Shown here in pieces: positions 38,413 to 47,793 of a stretch of 64,000 nt of DNA. This stretch comes from Algicola sagamiensis DSM 14643. Its GTDB lineage: Bacteria; Pseudomonadota; Gammaproteobacteria; Enterobacterales; Alteromonadaceae. The notes under the pieces are model-generated. The model saw nothing but the letters and a program-made list of their open reading frames with translations. It did not search any database and was not told where the DNA came from. Location: assembly GCF_000374485.1 (NCBI RefSeq), contig NZ_KB894492.1:208508-272507 (forward strand), read 5' to 3'. Position 1 is the first letter of the stretch, and every line of letters begins with the position of its first letter. The translations under genes were made by a program, and so were the position numbers.

Positions 38413-38826
38413 TTAAGTCCCTTGTAGCATGAACTCGATTGCTGCTTTGATCTCGTCATCAGAGCAATCCATACATGTACCTTTTGGTGGCATTGCATTG
38501 ATACCATTGATTGCATTCGTGAGAAGGCTATCAAAACCTTTCTCTTTTCTTGGACCCCAGTCCGCAGCATTACCTTTAACAGGAGCACCAATCCCCGCGG
38601 TTGCGTGACAAGCAATACATGCTTTGGAGTAGACTTCCTCACCACTTCTTGTGCCACCAGCACTTGCGCTGGCTGTCGATGCAGCAGCACCAGCAACGTG
38701 AACAGAACCAATTGGCTTAAGTCGCTTGGCAATTGCTTCATCAGACATGTCATTAGACGTTGAAACGGCGTTTGCTGACGTGATTACGCACAGCATGGCT
38801 AGTGCCGCAGATACCTTCTTGATCAT
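38413..38826 (-). CDS. cytochrome c5 family protein
   Basis: Taking ATG 38826 as start gives 137 residues; GTG 38841 is an alternative. A Sec signal peptide (about 1-20, cut after ITSANA) and a Gly/Ala/Ser linker lead to a single class I heme c domain with the CxxCH site CIACH, the distal Met in INAMPPKG, and the additional CMDC cysteine pair that marks cytochromes c5. It carries electrons in the periplasm, probably to terminal oxidases or other reductases. It is divergent from the M16 peptidase pair. Confidence 0.9.
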   Translation of the reverse strand: MIKKVSAALAMLCVITSANAVSTSNDMSDEAIAKRLKPIGSVHVAGAAASTASASAGGTRSGEEVYSKACIACHATAGIGAPVKGNAADWGPRKEKGFDSLLTNAINGINAMPPKGTCMDCSDDEIKAAIEFMLQGT

Positions 38827-39099
38827 AATTTTCGCACTCACTCTATCTCGTCGAAATGCAATCGGGTTGAAGCCCTCAGTGATAATTGGGGATTATAGCG
38901 GTTTGCAGGTATGAAAAGGAAGACTAATCGCTTAGAAAATGCGCATCCTCTTCGAATTAATTCATTTTTCCAGTATTGGATCAAACCGAATAAGGGTGAA
39001 TACAGACCAAAGGGTGAAAAACTAGGTTGGCGCTCATTTCCCAAGCAGTATTGTTATGGCAGAATGCAACGCAAACTAACGAATAGAGAGAAGTACAAT

Positions 39100-40437
39100 A
39101 TGCGCAAGTTGGGTTTTGCCTGTGTATTCTTTTTCCTCGTGTTCCGATCCTTCAATTCGATGGCGGTTCTTACAGAAAAAGAAGTGCAGACCTTTACATT
39201 AAACAATGGAATGAAAATCTTGGTTGTTGAGGATGGCTCCATTCCGAATGCCAATATGTATACCTTTTGGAAAGTAGGCTCCAGAAATGAAGCGCCAGGG
39301 ACAACAGGGCTGTCGCACTTTTTCGAACATATGATGTTTAACGGCTCAAAAAAGTATGGGCCAAAGATGTTTGACCGAACGATGGAAGCGAATGGCGGCA
39401 GCAATAACGCCTATACGACTGCAGATATCACGGTATACACCAACTGGTTTCCTGCGCAGGCACTGGAAACAATTTTTGATTTGGAAGCTGATCGGATAGC
39501 GCATTTGAGTATCGGCCCTAAAATGGTCGAGAGTGAACGGGGCGTTGTTGCTTCTGAGCGCTCAACACGACTGGAAAATTCTAATTTTAGCCTTCTATAT
39601 ACTGAAATGTTGGGGGTTGCATTTCGAGCGCATCCTTACAGTTGGCCTGTGATTGGGCATGCTTCAGATATCGCAGCCTGGGATATGGATGATCTCAAAA
39701 GTTATTACAAAACTTATTATGCTCCCAATAATGCAGTGGTTGTAATCGCAGGTGATGTGACCCTGGAACAAGTGAAAAAACTAGCCAAGAAATACTTTGA
39801 ACCGATCCCAGCACAGTCCGCGCCTAAAGCTGTTCGCACGATTGAACCAGAACAAAAAGGTGAGCGTCGATTTTATGTCCATAAAGCATCTGCTTCATCA
39901 GAAAACTTGATGATGGCTTACCACATCCCAGAAGAAAATCATACGGATACACCTGCCTTGAATGTACTGGCAGATATTTTAGGAAAGGGGAAAAGTTCCA
40001 GACTATATCAGCGCCTTATTGAGCAAGATAAAATCGCTTCATCTGTGTATGCATTTCGTAATGAATCACTCGATCCCCATCTCTTTTTTATCAGTGCAGT
40101 GGCCAATGGGGATATTTCAGCGAAGAAAATGGAATCTGTGATCCTTGAAGAAATTCAACTCATTCTAAAAGAAGGGATCACGGAGCAGGAATTACAAAAA
40201 GTGAAAAATCAACGCCTGGCTGATTATTATCGTCAAATGGCAACGATTAATGGCAAAGCCAATTTGATTGGGACTTATGAAGTCTATGTTGGCGACTACC
40301 GGACGCTATATCGTCAGCCAGAGATTGATAACGCAGTGACGGTTGATGATGTCTTACGCGTCGCGAAGCAGTATTTCAAAAAGTCGAATCAAACCGTTGG
40401 GATCCTTGGGCCAAAGGAGGATATATATGCGCAGTAA
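39100..40437 (+). CDS. M16 family zinc metallopeptidase, active subunit
   Basis: The frame is open from 38911, but a signal peptide (MRKLGFACVFFFLVFRS) and an AGAGAGAAG site place the start at ATG 39100; the product is 445 residues. It has the inverted zinc motif HFFEH (73-77) and the distal Glu expected about 75 residues later in the ESERG segment. M16B enzymes work as a pair of one catalytic and one non-catalytic subunit that cradle a peptide; the downstream gene supplies the second. It should be exported and degrade peptides in the periplasm. Confidence 0.92.
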   Translation: MRKLGFACVFFFLVFRSFNSMAVLTEKEVQTFTLNNGMKILVVEDGSIPNANMYTFWKVGSRNEAPGTTGLSHFFEHMMFNGSKKYGPKMFDRTMEANGGSNNAYTTADITVYTNWFPAQALETIFDLEADRIAHLSIGPKMVESERGVVASERSTRLENSNFSLLYTEMLGVAFRAHPYSWPVIGHASDIAAWDMDDLKSYYKTYYAPNNAVVVIAGDVTLEQVKKLAKKYFEPIPAQSAPKAVRTIEPEQKGERRFYVHKASASSENLMMAYHIPEENHTDTPALNVLADILGKGKSSRLYQRLIEQDKIASSVYAFRNESLDPHLFFISAVANGDISAKKMESVILEEIQLILKEGITEQELQKVKNQRLADYYRQMATINGKANLIGTYEVYVGDYRTLYRQPEIDNAVTVDDVLRVAKQYFKKSNQTVGILGPKEDIYAQ

Positions 40438-41818
40438 AATGCTTCTTCAAAAACTCATGACTTTCGTGACGGTAAGTCTGTTTCTTGGCCAAACTGTCAA
40501 CGCATTTGAGTTGCCTGAATATGAGTATTACCAGCTTCAAAATGGTTTGTCAGTCTATTTAATGCCGCAAAAGGAAGTGCCTCTTATTGATGTGTTATTT
40601 GTGACGCGGGCGGGCTCTGCGCTTGATGGTGAGAACTATGGACTGGCGAATGTGACTGCCAAAACAATGCTATTTGGTACACAAGCGATGACCAAAGCGA
40701 CTTTGGATGAGCGAATGGACTTCATTGGTGCTGATTTAAAGGGTTCGGCGTCAAAAGACAGTACTCAGATACAAATTTCCGCGATGAAGCAAAACACCAT
40801 GGAAGTCTTATCCTTATTGAAAACACAAATACGTGAACCTCGTTTTGCAAAGCCAGATTTTCAACATTTTGTAGAAAAGACAAAGGAAAAGCTAAAGCAG
40901 GCTCGACAATATCCAGGTCGTGTCTTGCATGGGTATTTTGAACAATCACTCTTTGGTGAGCATCCTTATGGGAAGCCATTAAATGGCACCTTGAAGTCGC
41001 TTGAGCAGTTGGATCTTGAGAAAGTGAAAGCATTTCATCAACAGTGGTACCAACCCAATCGTTCTGCGGTCATTGTCTCGGGTGATTTTGATATAGCACA
41101 GGTGAAGAAGTTGATTCACCAATACTTTTCATCCTGGGAAGCACAAAAGCAAAAGTTGATGGTGAGAAACCATTTTCAATCCACTCAAGATAAGCAAAAA
41201 GTATTATTAGTAAATAAAGAAGATGCACATGAGACTCAAATCTTAGTCGGAGGGCCGGGAATTGCATTTGACCACCCAGATGCAACAGGTATTGCGGTGA
41301 TTAATACCATCCTTGGGGGCCGATTTACTTCGTGGCTGAATGATGAACTTCGGGTGAACTCTGGGTTAACCTATGGTGCTCGCAGTCGGTGGTCAAAATA
41401 TGACTTAGGTGGTTCTTTCGCCATGACCACTTTTACGAAGACGGCGACAACCTTTGAAGCATTGGATCTGATGCTCAAAACATACAATCGTCTTTTTAAA
41501 GAGGGGATTGATCAAAAAACTTTGGACTCAGCGAAGGCGTATATTCAAGGACAGTTTCCTCCAAAATATGAGACATCGACACAACTTGCGGCCCTTATCG
41601 GAAACATGTTTGTCTATGGCTTTGATAAAAGCTACATCAATGGATTTGAAAAGCGCGTTCAATCACTGAATAAAAAAGAAGTTGATCGCTTGATTCAAAC
41701 GTATTTTCCAAATCAGGGATTACAGATTGTTTTAATCGGAAAAGCGGACGACTTGCGTGAGAAAACCAAGCAATATGGTGAACTGACAGAGGTCTCTATA
41801 TTGCAGGAATTACTCTAA
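40427..41818 (+). CDS. M16 family peptidase homologue, non-catalytic subunit
   Basis: The ATG at 40427 has AAAGGAGG 6 nt before it and overlaps the upstream gene by 11 nt. The 463-residue product has a signal peptide (cut after QTVNA) and the M16 fold, including the C-terminal substrate segment GLTYGARSRW, but the HxxEH position reads ANVTAKTMLFG, so zinc cannot be bound. This is the expected partner of the active subunit encoded just upstream. A hairpin follows the stop. Confidence 0.92.
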   Translation: MRSKMLLQKLMTFVTVSLFLGQTVNAFELPEYEYYQLQNGLSVYLMPQKEVPLIDVLFVTRAGSALDGENYGLANVTAKTMLFGTQAMTKATLDERMDFIGADLKGSASKDSTQIQISAMKQNTMEVLSLLKTQIREPRFAKPDFQHFVEKTKEKLKQARQYPGRVLHGYFEQSLFGEHPYGKPLNGTLKSLEQLDLEKVKAFHQQWYQPNRSAVIVSGDFDIAQVKKLIHQYFSSWEAQKQKLMVRNHFQSTQDKQKVLLVNKEDAHETQILVGGPGIAFDHPDATGIAVINTILGGRFTSWLNDELRVNSGLTYGARSRWSKYDLGGSFAMTTFTKTATTFEALDLMLKTYNRLFKEGIDQKTLDSAKAYIQGQFPPKYETSTQLAALIGNMFVYGFDKSYINGFEKRVQSLNKKEVDRLIQTYFPNQGLQIVLIGKADDLREKTKQYGELTEVSILQELL

Positions 41819-41828
41819 GCGAGGCAGG

Positions 41829-41856
41829 AGAAGTGGCAGCAGAAGCTGTCACTTCT
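41829..41856. terminator. long stem-loop between convergent M16 and regulator genes
   Basis: Arms of 12 nt (41829-41840, 41845-41856) pair with one G-T wobble around an AGAA tetraloop. No T run is seen on either side, so it probably acts as a barrier to read-through or as a 3' end stabiliser. Confidence 0.55.
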
Positions 41857-42472
41857 TCGTTATACGGTAACTACAGCGATGGTCTTCGTTGATGATATGA
41901 TCGACTCTAGATACATTTGCCTCAGGTAAACAAGCCTGAAAAACAGAGAGTTCGGAGCGACAAAAGTTTTGACATGCTGTTGCAGCATCACAGATTGGAC
42001 AATGATGTTCGACAAGTAACAAACCACTCTCATCCGATAAGACTTCTGCCATATAACCTTCATCAGCACGCATTTTAGCAAGACATTGGACTTTTTCATC
42101 AATGCTCTGACAATTCTCCAGTGCTGCTTGATACTGGCTGAGTTGTTGCTTCTCTCTATTTTGGATCACTTGGCTTAAACCGGATTCTCCAAAGGTTGCC
42201 TTGATATTCTGGATTAATTGAATTGATAAATCGCTATGGCGGTCAGGGAATCGAGCATGACCTTGTTGTGTGAGTTGCCAAAACCGACTTGGGCGACCTC
42301 TTTTTTCAGCACGATCAAATGTTGAGATCATGCCGTCCTGCTCCAATGCCTGGAGATGTTGCCTTGCACCCATAGAGGTCATCGACAGCTGTTTGGCTAT
42401 TTGCTGTGCTGTCTGTGGGCCTTGGGTCTTGAGGATATGTAATATGCGATCAACGCTTGCACCTTTCATCAT
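41849..42472 (-). CDS. SufR/COG2345-type winged-helix regulator with cysteine cluster
   Basis: Start at ATG 42472 gives 207 residues, normal for the family; the frame runs further up to a TTG at 42580 without family-like sequence. The N-terminal winged helix (VDRILHILKTQGPQTAQQIAKQL, MGARQHLQALEQDG, RGRPSRFWQLT) is followed by a helical region and a C-terminal cysteine cluster (HHCPICDAATAC, FCRSEL, HRCSYRI), as in SufR-like iron-sulfur sensing repressors. It therefore probably senses Fe-S or redox state. It is divergent from a small lipoprotein gene, with an inverted repeat in between; no suf genes are in the window. Confidence 0.8.
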   Translation of the reverse strand: MMKGASVDRILHILKTQGPQTAQQIAKQLSMTSMGARQHLQALEQDGMISTFDRAEKRGRPSRFWQLTQQGHARFPDRHSDLSIQLIQNIKATFGESGLSQVIQNREKQQLSQYQAALENCQSIDEKVQCLAKMRADEGYMAEVLSDESGLLLVEHHCPICDAATACQNFCRSELSVFQACLPEANVSRVDHIINEDHRCSYRITKK

Positions 42473-42655
42473 GGCATTATTATCCACAAAATAACGTGTG
42501 TTGAAAATGATGTGAGGCCTGTTTTCTTTGAGGGCATTGTCAAAGCTCCGTGAATATTGGTATCTTTCCCTATTGTTCAACCTACAAATGCATTGAACTC
42601 CTTTGCTATCAAAGCGTCTATTGTTTCAATGGACTGGATATCGACCTTCCAACTT

Positions 42656-42678
42656 AAGGGTTAACTCAGTGAACCCTT
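42656..42678. promoter_or_regulatory. inverted repeat between the cysteine-cluster regulator and lipoprotein genes
   Basis: Perfect 7-nt arms AAGGGTT and AACCCTT with a 9-nt spacer, in the 284-nt divergent region. It lies about 80 nt upstream of the lipoprotein start and is a candidate operator for the regulator. Confidence 0.4.
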
Positions 42679-42756
42679 CCACGCTATATCTTACAAGACG
42701 AAGTTCTATAAGATGGTGCGCAATACAGCAACGTTAAACAAGCCATTAGGTACATT

Positions 42757-43191
42757 ATGATCAATAAAACACTGACGATTTCTTTCTTATCTTTTTTTCT
42801 GATTCTTCTTTCTGGATGCGAACAGGGGGAGCATGTTGCTCATTCTCAATCAACATCTTCGACGAAGTTCACGATTGAGGTTGCTGTACAACCAAATGGT
42901 GAGTTTCAGCAGACAAAGAACTCGAATGGGGCAACCGTTGATGTGTCTGGTATTGTTGAACCATCAGAAGGAGGCTACCTCGTCAAAATTCGTTATGAAA
43001 GACTGGACCAATCCGGTCATCCAAAGCGTCAGTTAGCAACGCGAGTCTTCGTCGAGTCAATGGCACCCATTGTTGTTGGTGGCTATTCAGATGAAGCGAA
43101 GAAGGATATTGTGCAACTTCTACTTTTGAAAAATGATAAACAAGAGCTAAGCATCAAGGTGATGGAGGAGACAAGCCTCATTCCTTCCTAA
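42757..43191 (+). CDS. small putative lipoprotein, unknown function
   Basis: A 144-residue protein with a clear lipoprotein signal ending ILLSGC (Cys21), Glu at +2, then a His/Ser-rich linker and a beta-rich domain (KFTIEVAVQPNGEF, YLVKIRYERLDQ, ATRVFVESMAPIVVGG). I do not recognise the family. The ATG at 42757 has TAGG about 6 nt upstream. It stands alone on its strand, divergent from the cysteine-cluster regulator and so perhaps controlled by it. Confidence 0.7.
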   Translation: MINKTLTISFLSFFLILLSGCEQGEHVAHSQSTSSTKFTIEVAVQPNGEFQQTKNSNGATVDVSGIVEPSEGGYLVKIRYERLDQSGHPKRQLATRVFVESMAPIVVGGYSDEAKKDIVQLLLLKNDKQELSIKVMEETSLIPS

Positions 43192-43469
43192 CGACCAAAC
43201 GATGTTTCAGTTCTCACCTTTCATCGTTCCAGTTGATGAGGCCCTTTATACGGGCCTTGATTGAGACTCTTGTTCCTTCCAAAAAAATATCGCCGCTACG
43301 AACTCTCTAGGCAGCTTAAAATGCTTATTTTAGGGCTATTTAACCCGCTGGAATATAAAAAGCTATTTGTATTGAGATTGAAAGGCGTAAGGTGCAAGCC
43401 TCAGCCTAAAAATCATCCAAAACCATCTCTCGCTGCGTTGACGCGAAATCAGAGAAGGTTTTTCATAAT
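43192..43469. other. intergenic region between lipoprotein and elbB
   Basis: A 6-bp GC-rich hairpin (43239-43244 with 43252-43257) without a T run follows the lipoprotein gene. An open frame crosses the rest on the plus strand, but it runs antisense into elbB and looks non-coding. Confidence 0.5.
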
Positions 43470-44129
43470 CTATTTCGTTAAATCTAGAACGCTGTTGACT
43501 AGCTTATCAATGCCCTTTGAAGCTTCCAAAATAGAACCAGCGAGCATATATGCGGGTGTGCTGATCACTTTGTTCTCCTCATCAATGACGATATCGTCCA
43601 CTGGGCAATTGATATGGAGTGCTCCCATTTGCGTTAGCGCTGCAGCCGTATCTGCATCCGTACCAATCGTTGCTTTAATTCCTTTCTCATAGATCAGTGG
43701 GATCATTGCCGGGGCGATACAAATGTAACCGGCAGGTTTTTTCTGACTGGCAAATTCAAGACAAGCACGTTGAACATCTTTATTCACAGTGCAATCTGCG
43801 CCAGCAACAGCAAAGTCACATAGGTTTTTTGCGGCCCCGAAACCTCCAGGAACGATAAGTGCGTCGAAATCACTGGCAGATAGCTCGGTGACAGGTTGAA
43901 TATTACCACGGCTGATCCTGGCCGCTTCAACCATCACATTTCTGTTTTCAGACATTTCTTCTCCAGAGAGATGGTTGATCACATGCATTTGCGGAACATC
44001 TGGCGCAAAACATTGATATTGAGCACCCGATTTTTCGATCGCAAGTAAGGTGAGGATCGATTCATGGATCTCGGATCCATCAAATACACCACACCCGCTG
44101 AGAATGACGGCTACTTTTTTCATTTTCAT
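43470..44129 (-). CDS. elbB: isoprenoid biosynthesis glyoxalase ElbB (DJ-1/PfpI superfamily)
   Basis: A 219-residue protein matching ElbB in length and motifs: VAVILSGCGVFDGSEIHESI, SRGNIQPVTELSASDFDALIVPGGFGAAKNLCDFA, and the nucleophile-elbow region AGYICIAPAM. The family has glyoxalase activity and was linked to isoprenoid production, but its cellular role is not firmly known. It is transcribed away from polA, with 430 nt between the two starts, and is monocistronic here. Confidence 0.92.
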   Translation of the reverse strand: MKMKKVAVILSGCGVFDGSEIHESILTLLAIEKSGAQYQCFAPDVPQMHVINHLSGEEMSENRNVMVEAARISRGNIQPVTELSASDFDALIVPGGFGAAKNLCDFAVAGADCTVNKDVQRACLEFASQKKPAGYICIAPAMIPLIYEKGIKATIGTDADTAAALTQMGALHINCPVDDIVIDEENKVISTPAYMLAGSILEASKGIDKLVNSVLDLTK

Positions 44130-44559
44130 TTCCTATCTGTTTAAAAGGTCGTTTCTGAATCAGGTATATCAAGGCTTATATCAAATATGAATCAATAAGA
44201 CCGAAAATCATTGAAAAATATTTTTATAAAAACTCGGTGGAATGTCTAACTTTGTGATAGATTAAATTCCATCCAATGAAAAATGTTCATCCAGAAAAAA
44301 TGTATAAAAATAAAATTTCCACATTTGCCTTTCCCGACAAATTTTCGACGACTCAATAAATCCTGATCTTAATTATTTAAAAAATAAGGTTTTTTTGTTT
44401 TTGTTGTTTCCGTCTGAAAAGAACTGTTCGATCTGTCTATTCTTTATGAACAGAGTTATCCACAGCTTGTCCTAAAATGGTCAAGTCTTGAGTTCTATTC
44501 AGTTGCGGGGAGTTATGGCATTCTATAGCAAAATTTTTCAATGACAGAATTACAAGCTC
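44130..44559. other. A/T-rich divergent region between elbB and polA
   Basis: 430 nt without a gene. It is strongly A/T-rich with many A and T tracts between 44200 and 44410. A perfect DnaA box lies at 44456-44464, about 100 nt before the polA start. A TTGCGG/TATAGC pair (44503/44524) with short 15-nt spacing is a weak promoter candidate. Confidence 0.6.
44456..44464 (+). promoter_or_regulatory. perfect DnaA box upstream of polA
   Basis: TTATCCACA, the consensus R1-type DnaA box. DnaA is reported to influence polA expression in E. coli, so a functional role is plausible, but a single 9-mer may occur by chance. Confidence 0.5.
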
Positions 44560-47292
44560 ATGATCCCTGAAAATCCACTGATTTTAGTTGATGGCTCTTC
44601 CTATCTTTTTCGTGCATATCACTCCCCACCACACCTCAGTAATTCGAAAGGTGAACCAACGGGCGCTATTTATGGTGTGATCAATATGATCAAAAGCTTG
44701 CAAAAGCAGTTTTCGCCAACAGAAATGGTTGTTGTGTTTGATGCGAAAGGCCCAACTTTCAGAAATGACATGTATGCTGAATACAAAGCAAATCGCCCAC
44801 CAATGCCAGATGACTTGCGCTCTCAAATCCAACCGACACACGATATCATTCGTGCGATGGGGATCCCGTTGGTCTCAATTGAAGGTGTTGAAGCGGATGA
44901 TGTCATTGGAACGCTCGCTGCGCAAGCTTGCCGTCAGGGTCGTGCAACCTTGATCAGTACTGGTGATAAGGATATGGCACAACTTGTCAGTGAAAATGTT
45001 ACCCTTATCAATACGATGACCGATACGGTATTGGATCCAGCGGGTGTAACGGAAAAATTCGGGATCCCACCGGATTTGATCATTGATTATCTTGCATTGA
45101 TGGGTGACTCATCAGATAACATTCCTGGTGTCCCTGGTGTAGGACAAAAGACGGCGCTTGCAATGTTACAGGGGATTGGTGGTGTCAGCACGCTTTACAA
45201 GCGAATTGATGAGATAGCAGCGCTTGGTTTCCGTGGTTCCAAAACGATGTCCAAGAAGCTTGAGGAAAACAAAGAGTTACTCGAACTATCCTACGCGCTT
45301 GCAACGATCAAAACGGATGTTGACCTACCGATTACATTGGATGATTGCCACGTTTCAGAGGCTGATCTCGACGCATTGGCGCAATTATATGGTGTTTGTG
45401 AGTTTCGTCGTTGGCTGGATGATGTGCTCAGCAAATCAACGGGAAGCGCTGCACCAGATGAGTCATCTCAAATAGAAAAGCAACCAGCTGAATATGAAAC
45501 GATTCTCACGGAATCCGCTTTCGAGAAATGGCTTGAAAAGCTCAGCAAGGCGGAGCTTTTTGCACTCGATACAGAGACAACAAGCCTAGACTATATGCAG
45601 GCCAAGCTTGTCGGGTTATCCGTTTCTGTTGAATCAGGAGAAGCGGCCTATATTCCTATTGGGCATGATTATGAAGGTGCGCCTGTTCAACTATCTCAAG
45701 ACTTTGTGCTCGAAAAATTAAAACCAATTTTGGAATCTGAGTCAGCAAAAAAAGTTGGTCAAAACCTCAAGTATGATATGAGCATCCTCGCACGTCATGG
45801 TATTGATTTGAAAGGCGTGCAACACGATACAATGTTAGCTTCATACGTCTTTAATAGCGTTGCAGCGCGACATGATATGGATAGTCTGGCACTCAAATAC
45901 CTTTCCCATAAAAATATCAGTTTCGAAGACATTGCAGGTAAAGGGGCGAAGCAAAAAACTTTCAATCAAATTGAATTGGCTGAAGCGGCACCATATGCAG
46001 CAGAAGATGCAGATATTACGCTACAACTACATGAAAAACTTTGGCCAAGTGTGCGTGATGATAACGCGCTTAGATATGTTTATGAAAATATAGAAGTCCC
46101 ATTATTATCGATTCTTTCACGTATTGAGCGTCAAGGCGTCCTCATCGACAGCGATCATCTTCATCAACTCAGTATGGAATTGGAACAGCGTTTGGGTGAG
46201 CTTGAACAACAAGCCCATGATCTCGCAGGCGAGACCTTCAATTTAGGTAGCCCAAAACAATTGCAGCAAATCCTGTTTGAAAAGCTCGGTCTCCCAGTGA
46301 TCAAGAAAACGCCAAAGGGTGCTCCATCAACCGCTGAGGAAGTTCTTGTTGAGTTGGCCCATGATTATGACTTACCGCAAGTGATCATCGAGCATCGAGG
46401 ATTGGCAAAACTCAAGTCCACGTATACCGATAAATTGCCGCTGATGGTGAATGGAGAAACAGGGCGCGTACACACATCTTATAACCAAGCGGTGACAGCG
46501 ACAGGACGTTTATCGTCGACGGATCCTAACTTACAAAATATCCCAATTCGAAATGAACAGGGAAGACGGATCCGCCAGGCGTTTATTCCTGCTCCTGGAT
46601 ATCAAATACTCGCTGCGGACTATTCCCAGATTGAACTTCGGATCATGGCTCATTTATCGCAAGATGCAGGGCTATTGGATGCCTTTGCAAAAGGGAAAGA
46701 TATCCACCAGGCAACGGCGGCAGAAGTTTTTGGTGTGCCACTTGAGGACGTTTCCTCTGAGCAGCGCCGGCGTGCAAAAGCCGTAAACTTTGGTTTGATC
46801 TATGGTATGTCTGCATTTGGTTTATCCCGACAGCTAGGGATCCCTCGTGGTGAAGCCCAAGAATATGTTGACTTGTATTTTGAACGTTTCCCAGGCGTGA
46901 AAACATATATGGAAAATACGCGTCAGAAAGCGGAAGAAAAAGGCTATGTTGAGACGCTCTTTGGTCGACGCTTACACCTGCCTGATATTCAAGCGAGAAA
47001 TGCAATGCGTAAAAAGGCTGCTGAGCGTGCAGCGATTAATGCACCGATGCAGGGTACCGCAGCCGATATTATCAAGCTGGCAATGATCCAAATGGACGTG
47101 TGGCTGAAAGATAAAGGCGATGATGTGAAAATGATCATGCAAGTGCACGATGAGCTGGTTTTCGAGATCAAAGCCGATAAAGTGGATGCATATCGAGAAG
47201 AAATCTGTCGCGTGATGAGTGAAGCGGCATCATTGGATGTGCCACTTGTTGTTGAAGCGGGCGTAGGTGTACATTGGGATGAGGCGCATTAG
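44560..47292 (+). CDS. polA: DNA polymerase I
   Basis: A 910-residue enzyme (E. coli 928) with all three domains. The 5' nuclease domain spans about 1-290 ([34 protein letters not shown]). The 3'-5' exonuclease domain keeps its acidic residues ([32 protein letters not shown]), so proofreading is retained. The polymerase domain has [10 protein letters not shown] (motif A), [13 protein letters not shown] (motif B, finger helix) and [10 protein letters not shown] (motif C). It fills gaps in repair and removes RNA primers. ATG 44560 has only a weak ribosome binding site. It is followed by a terminator and Spot 42. Confidence 0.97.
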   Translation: MIPENPLILVDGSSYLFRAYHSPPHLSNSKGEPTGAIYGVINMIKSLQKQFSPTEMVVVFDAKGPTFRNDMYAEYKANRPPMPDDLRSQIQPTHDIIRAMGIPLVSIEGVEADDVIGTLAAQACRQGRATLISTGDKDMAQLVSENVTLINTMTDTVLDPAGVTEKFGIPPDLIIDYLALMGDSSDNIPGVPGVGQKTALAMLQGIGGVSTLYKRIDEIAALGFRGSKTMSKKLEENKELLELSYALATIKTDVDLPITLDDCHVSEADLDALAQLYGVCEFRRWLDDVLSKSTGSAAPDESSQIEKQPAEYETILTESAFEKWLEKLSKAELFALDTETTSLDYMQAKLVGLSVSVESGEAAYIPIGHDYEGAPVQLSQDFVLEKLKPILESESAKKVGQNLKYDMSILARHGIDLKGVQHDTMLASYVFNSVAARHDMDSLALKYLSHKNISFEDIAGKGAKQKTFNQIELAEAAPYAAEDADITLQLHEKLWPSVRDDNALRYVYENIEVPLLSILSRIERQGVLIDSDHLHQLSMELEQRLGELEQQAHDLAGETFNLGSPKQLQQILFEKLGLPVIKKTPKGAPSTAEEVLVELAHDYDLPQVIIEHRGLAKLKSTYTDKLPLMVNGETGRVHTSYNQAVTATGRLSSTDPNLQNIPIRNEQGRRIRQAFIPAPGYQILAADYSQIELRIMAHLSQDAGLLDAFAKGKDIHQATAAEVFGVPLEDVSSEQRRRAKAVNFGLIYGMSAFGLSRQLGIPRGEAQEYVDLYFERFPGVKTYMENTRQKAEEKGYVETLFGRRLHLPDIQARNAMRKKAAERAAINAPMQGTAADIIKLAMIQMDVWLKDKGDDVKMIMQVHDELVFEIKADKVDAYREEICRVMSEAASLDVPLVVEAGVGVHWDEAH

Positions 47293-47383
47293 GTTAAAAA
47301 AGTTTTTGAAAAAAGTTTGAACTAATCAAAATCGACAGAGTCTGACTTTATAGTTTGGTTAGTTATCTTTAATTCCGTAATCC

Positions 47384-47413
47384 AAAGCCCTTCCTTGTGA
47401 AGGGCTTTTTTTT
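47384..47413 (+). terminator. polA intrinsic terminator
   Basis: A perfect 10-bp stem (47384-47393 with 47399-47408), 5-nt loop and a run of eight T ending at 47413. Confidence 0.94.
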
Positions 47414-47570
47414 GCATGTAAGACTGTTTAGAAGTTTTACACATTTCAAACCGACTTTCGTCTTTCATGTTCTTTTATTTTCAAAATGTATCTTTGCGAC
47501 AAAATAAAGCCTATTTACTAAGCGAAATTGCTTAAAATGAACTTTTTTGAAAAAAAATTACAAAAAACAC

Positions 47571-47599
47571 TTTCATAATGAAAAATCATGAGGTAGGAT
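47571..47599 (+). promoter_or_regulatory. Spot 42 promoter
   Basis: TTTCAT (47571-47576) and TAGGAT (47594-47599) are 17 nt apart, and the -10 is 7 nt before the Spot 42 start. In E. coli this promoter is repressed by cAMP-CRP; no clean CRP site could be picked out here. Confidence 0.55.
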
Positions 47600-47606
47600 A
47601 TGCGGC

Positions 47607-47712
47607 GTAGGGTACAGAGGTAAGATGTTCTATCTTTCAGACCTTTATTATTTCACGTGATTGAAATGGTCATATTCACGACCCACTAGGTCCTCCTAGT
47701 GGGTTTTTTTTT
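47607..47712 (+). ncRNA. spf: Spot 42 small RNA
   Basis: The first ~39 nt from GTAGGGTACAGAGG through GATGTTCTATCTTTCAGACC match E. coli Spot 42 as I know it, including the unpaired regions that base-pair with target mRNAs. The middle then diverges. It ends in a 10-bp terminator stem (47681-47690 with 47695-47704) and a run of nine T. Spot 42 is an Hfq-dependent regulator of catabolic genes that is made when glucose is plentiful. The place directly downstream of polA is conserved. Length about 105 nt against 109 in E. coli. Confidence 0.95.
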
Positions 47713-47793
47713 GCCTGAAATCCGTGGAACCCCCATTGATCTGATTGTTACTTCTTCATATGATGGCTGTTTGTGGTGTGCTTTGAGGTTGTT

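Noticed and set aside
43261-43692. A 143-codon plus-strand open frame after the small lipoprotein gene
   Set aside because: It runs antisense into elbB, which is clearly coding; its sequence has no recognisable features and no good ribosome binding site.
44200-44464. A/T-rich region with a DnaA box as a replication origin
   Set aside because: Only one DnaA box is evident and none of the usual origin neighbours (dnaA, gidA, dnaN) is present.
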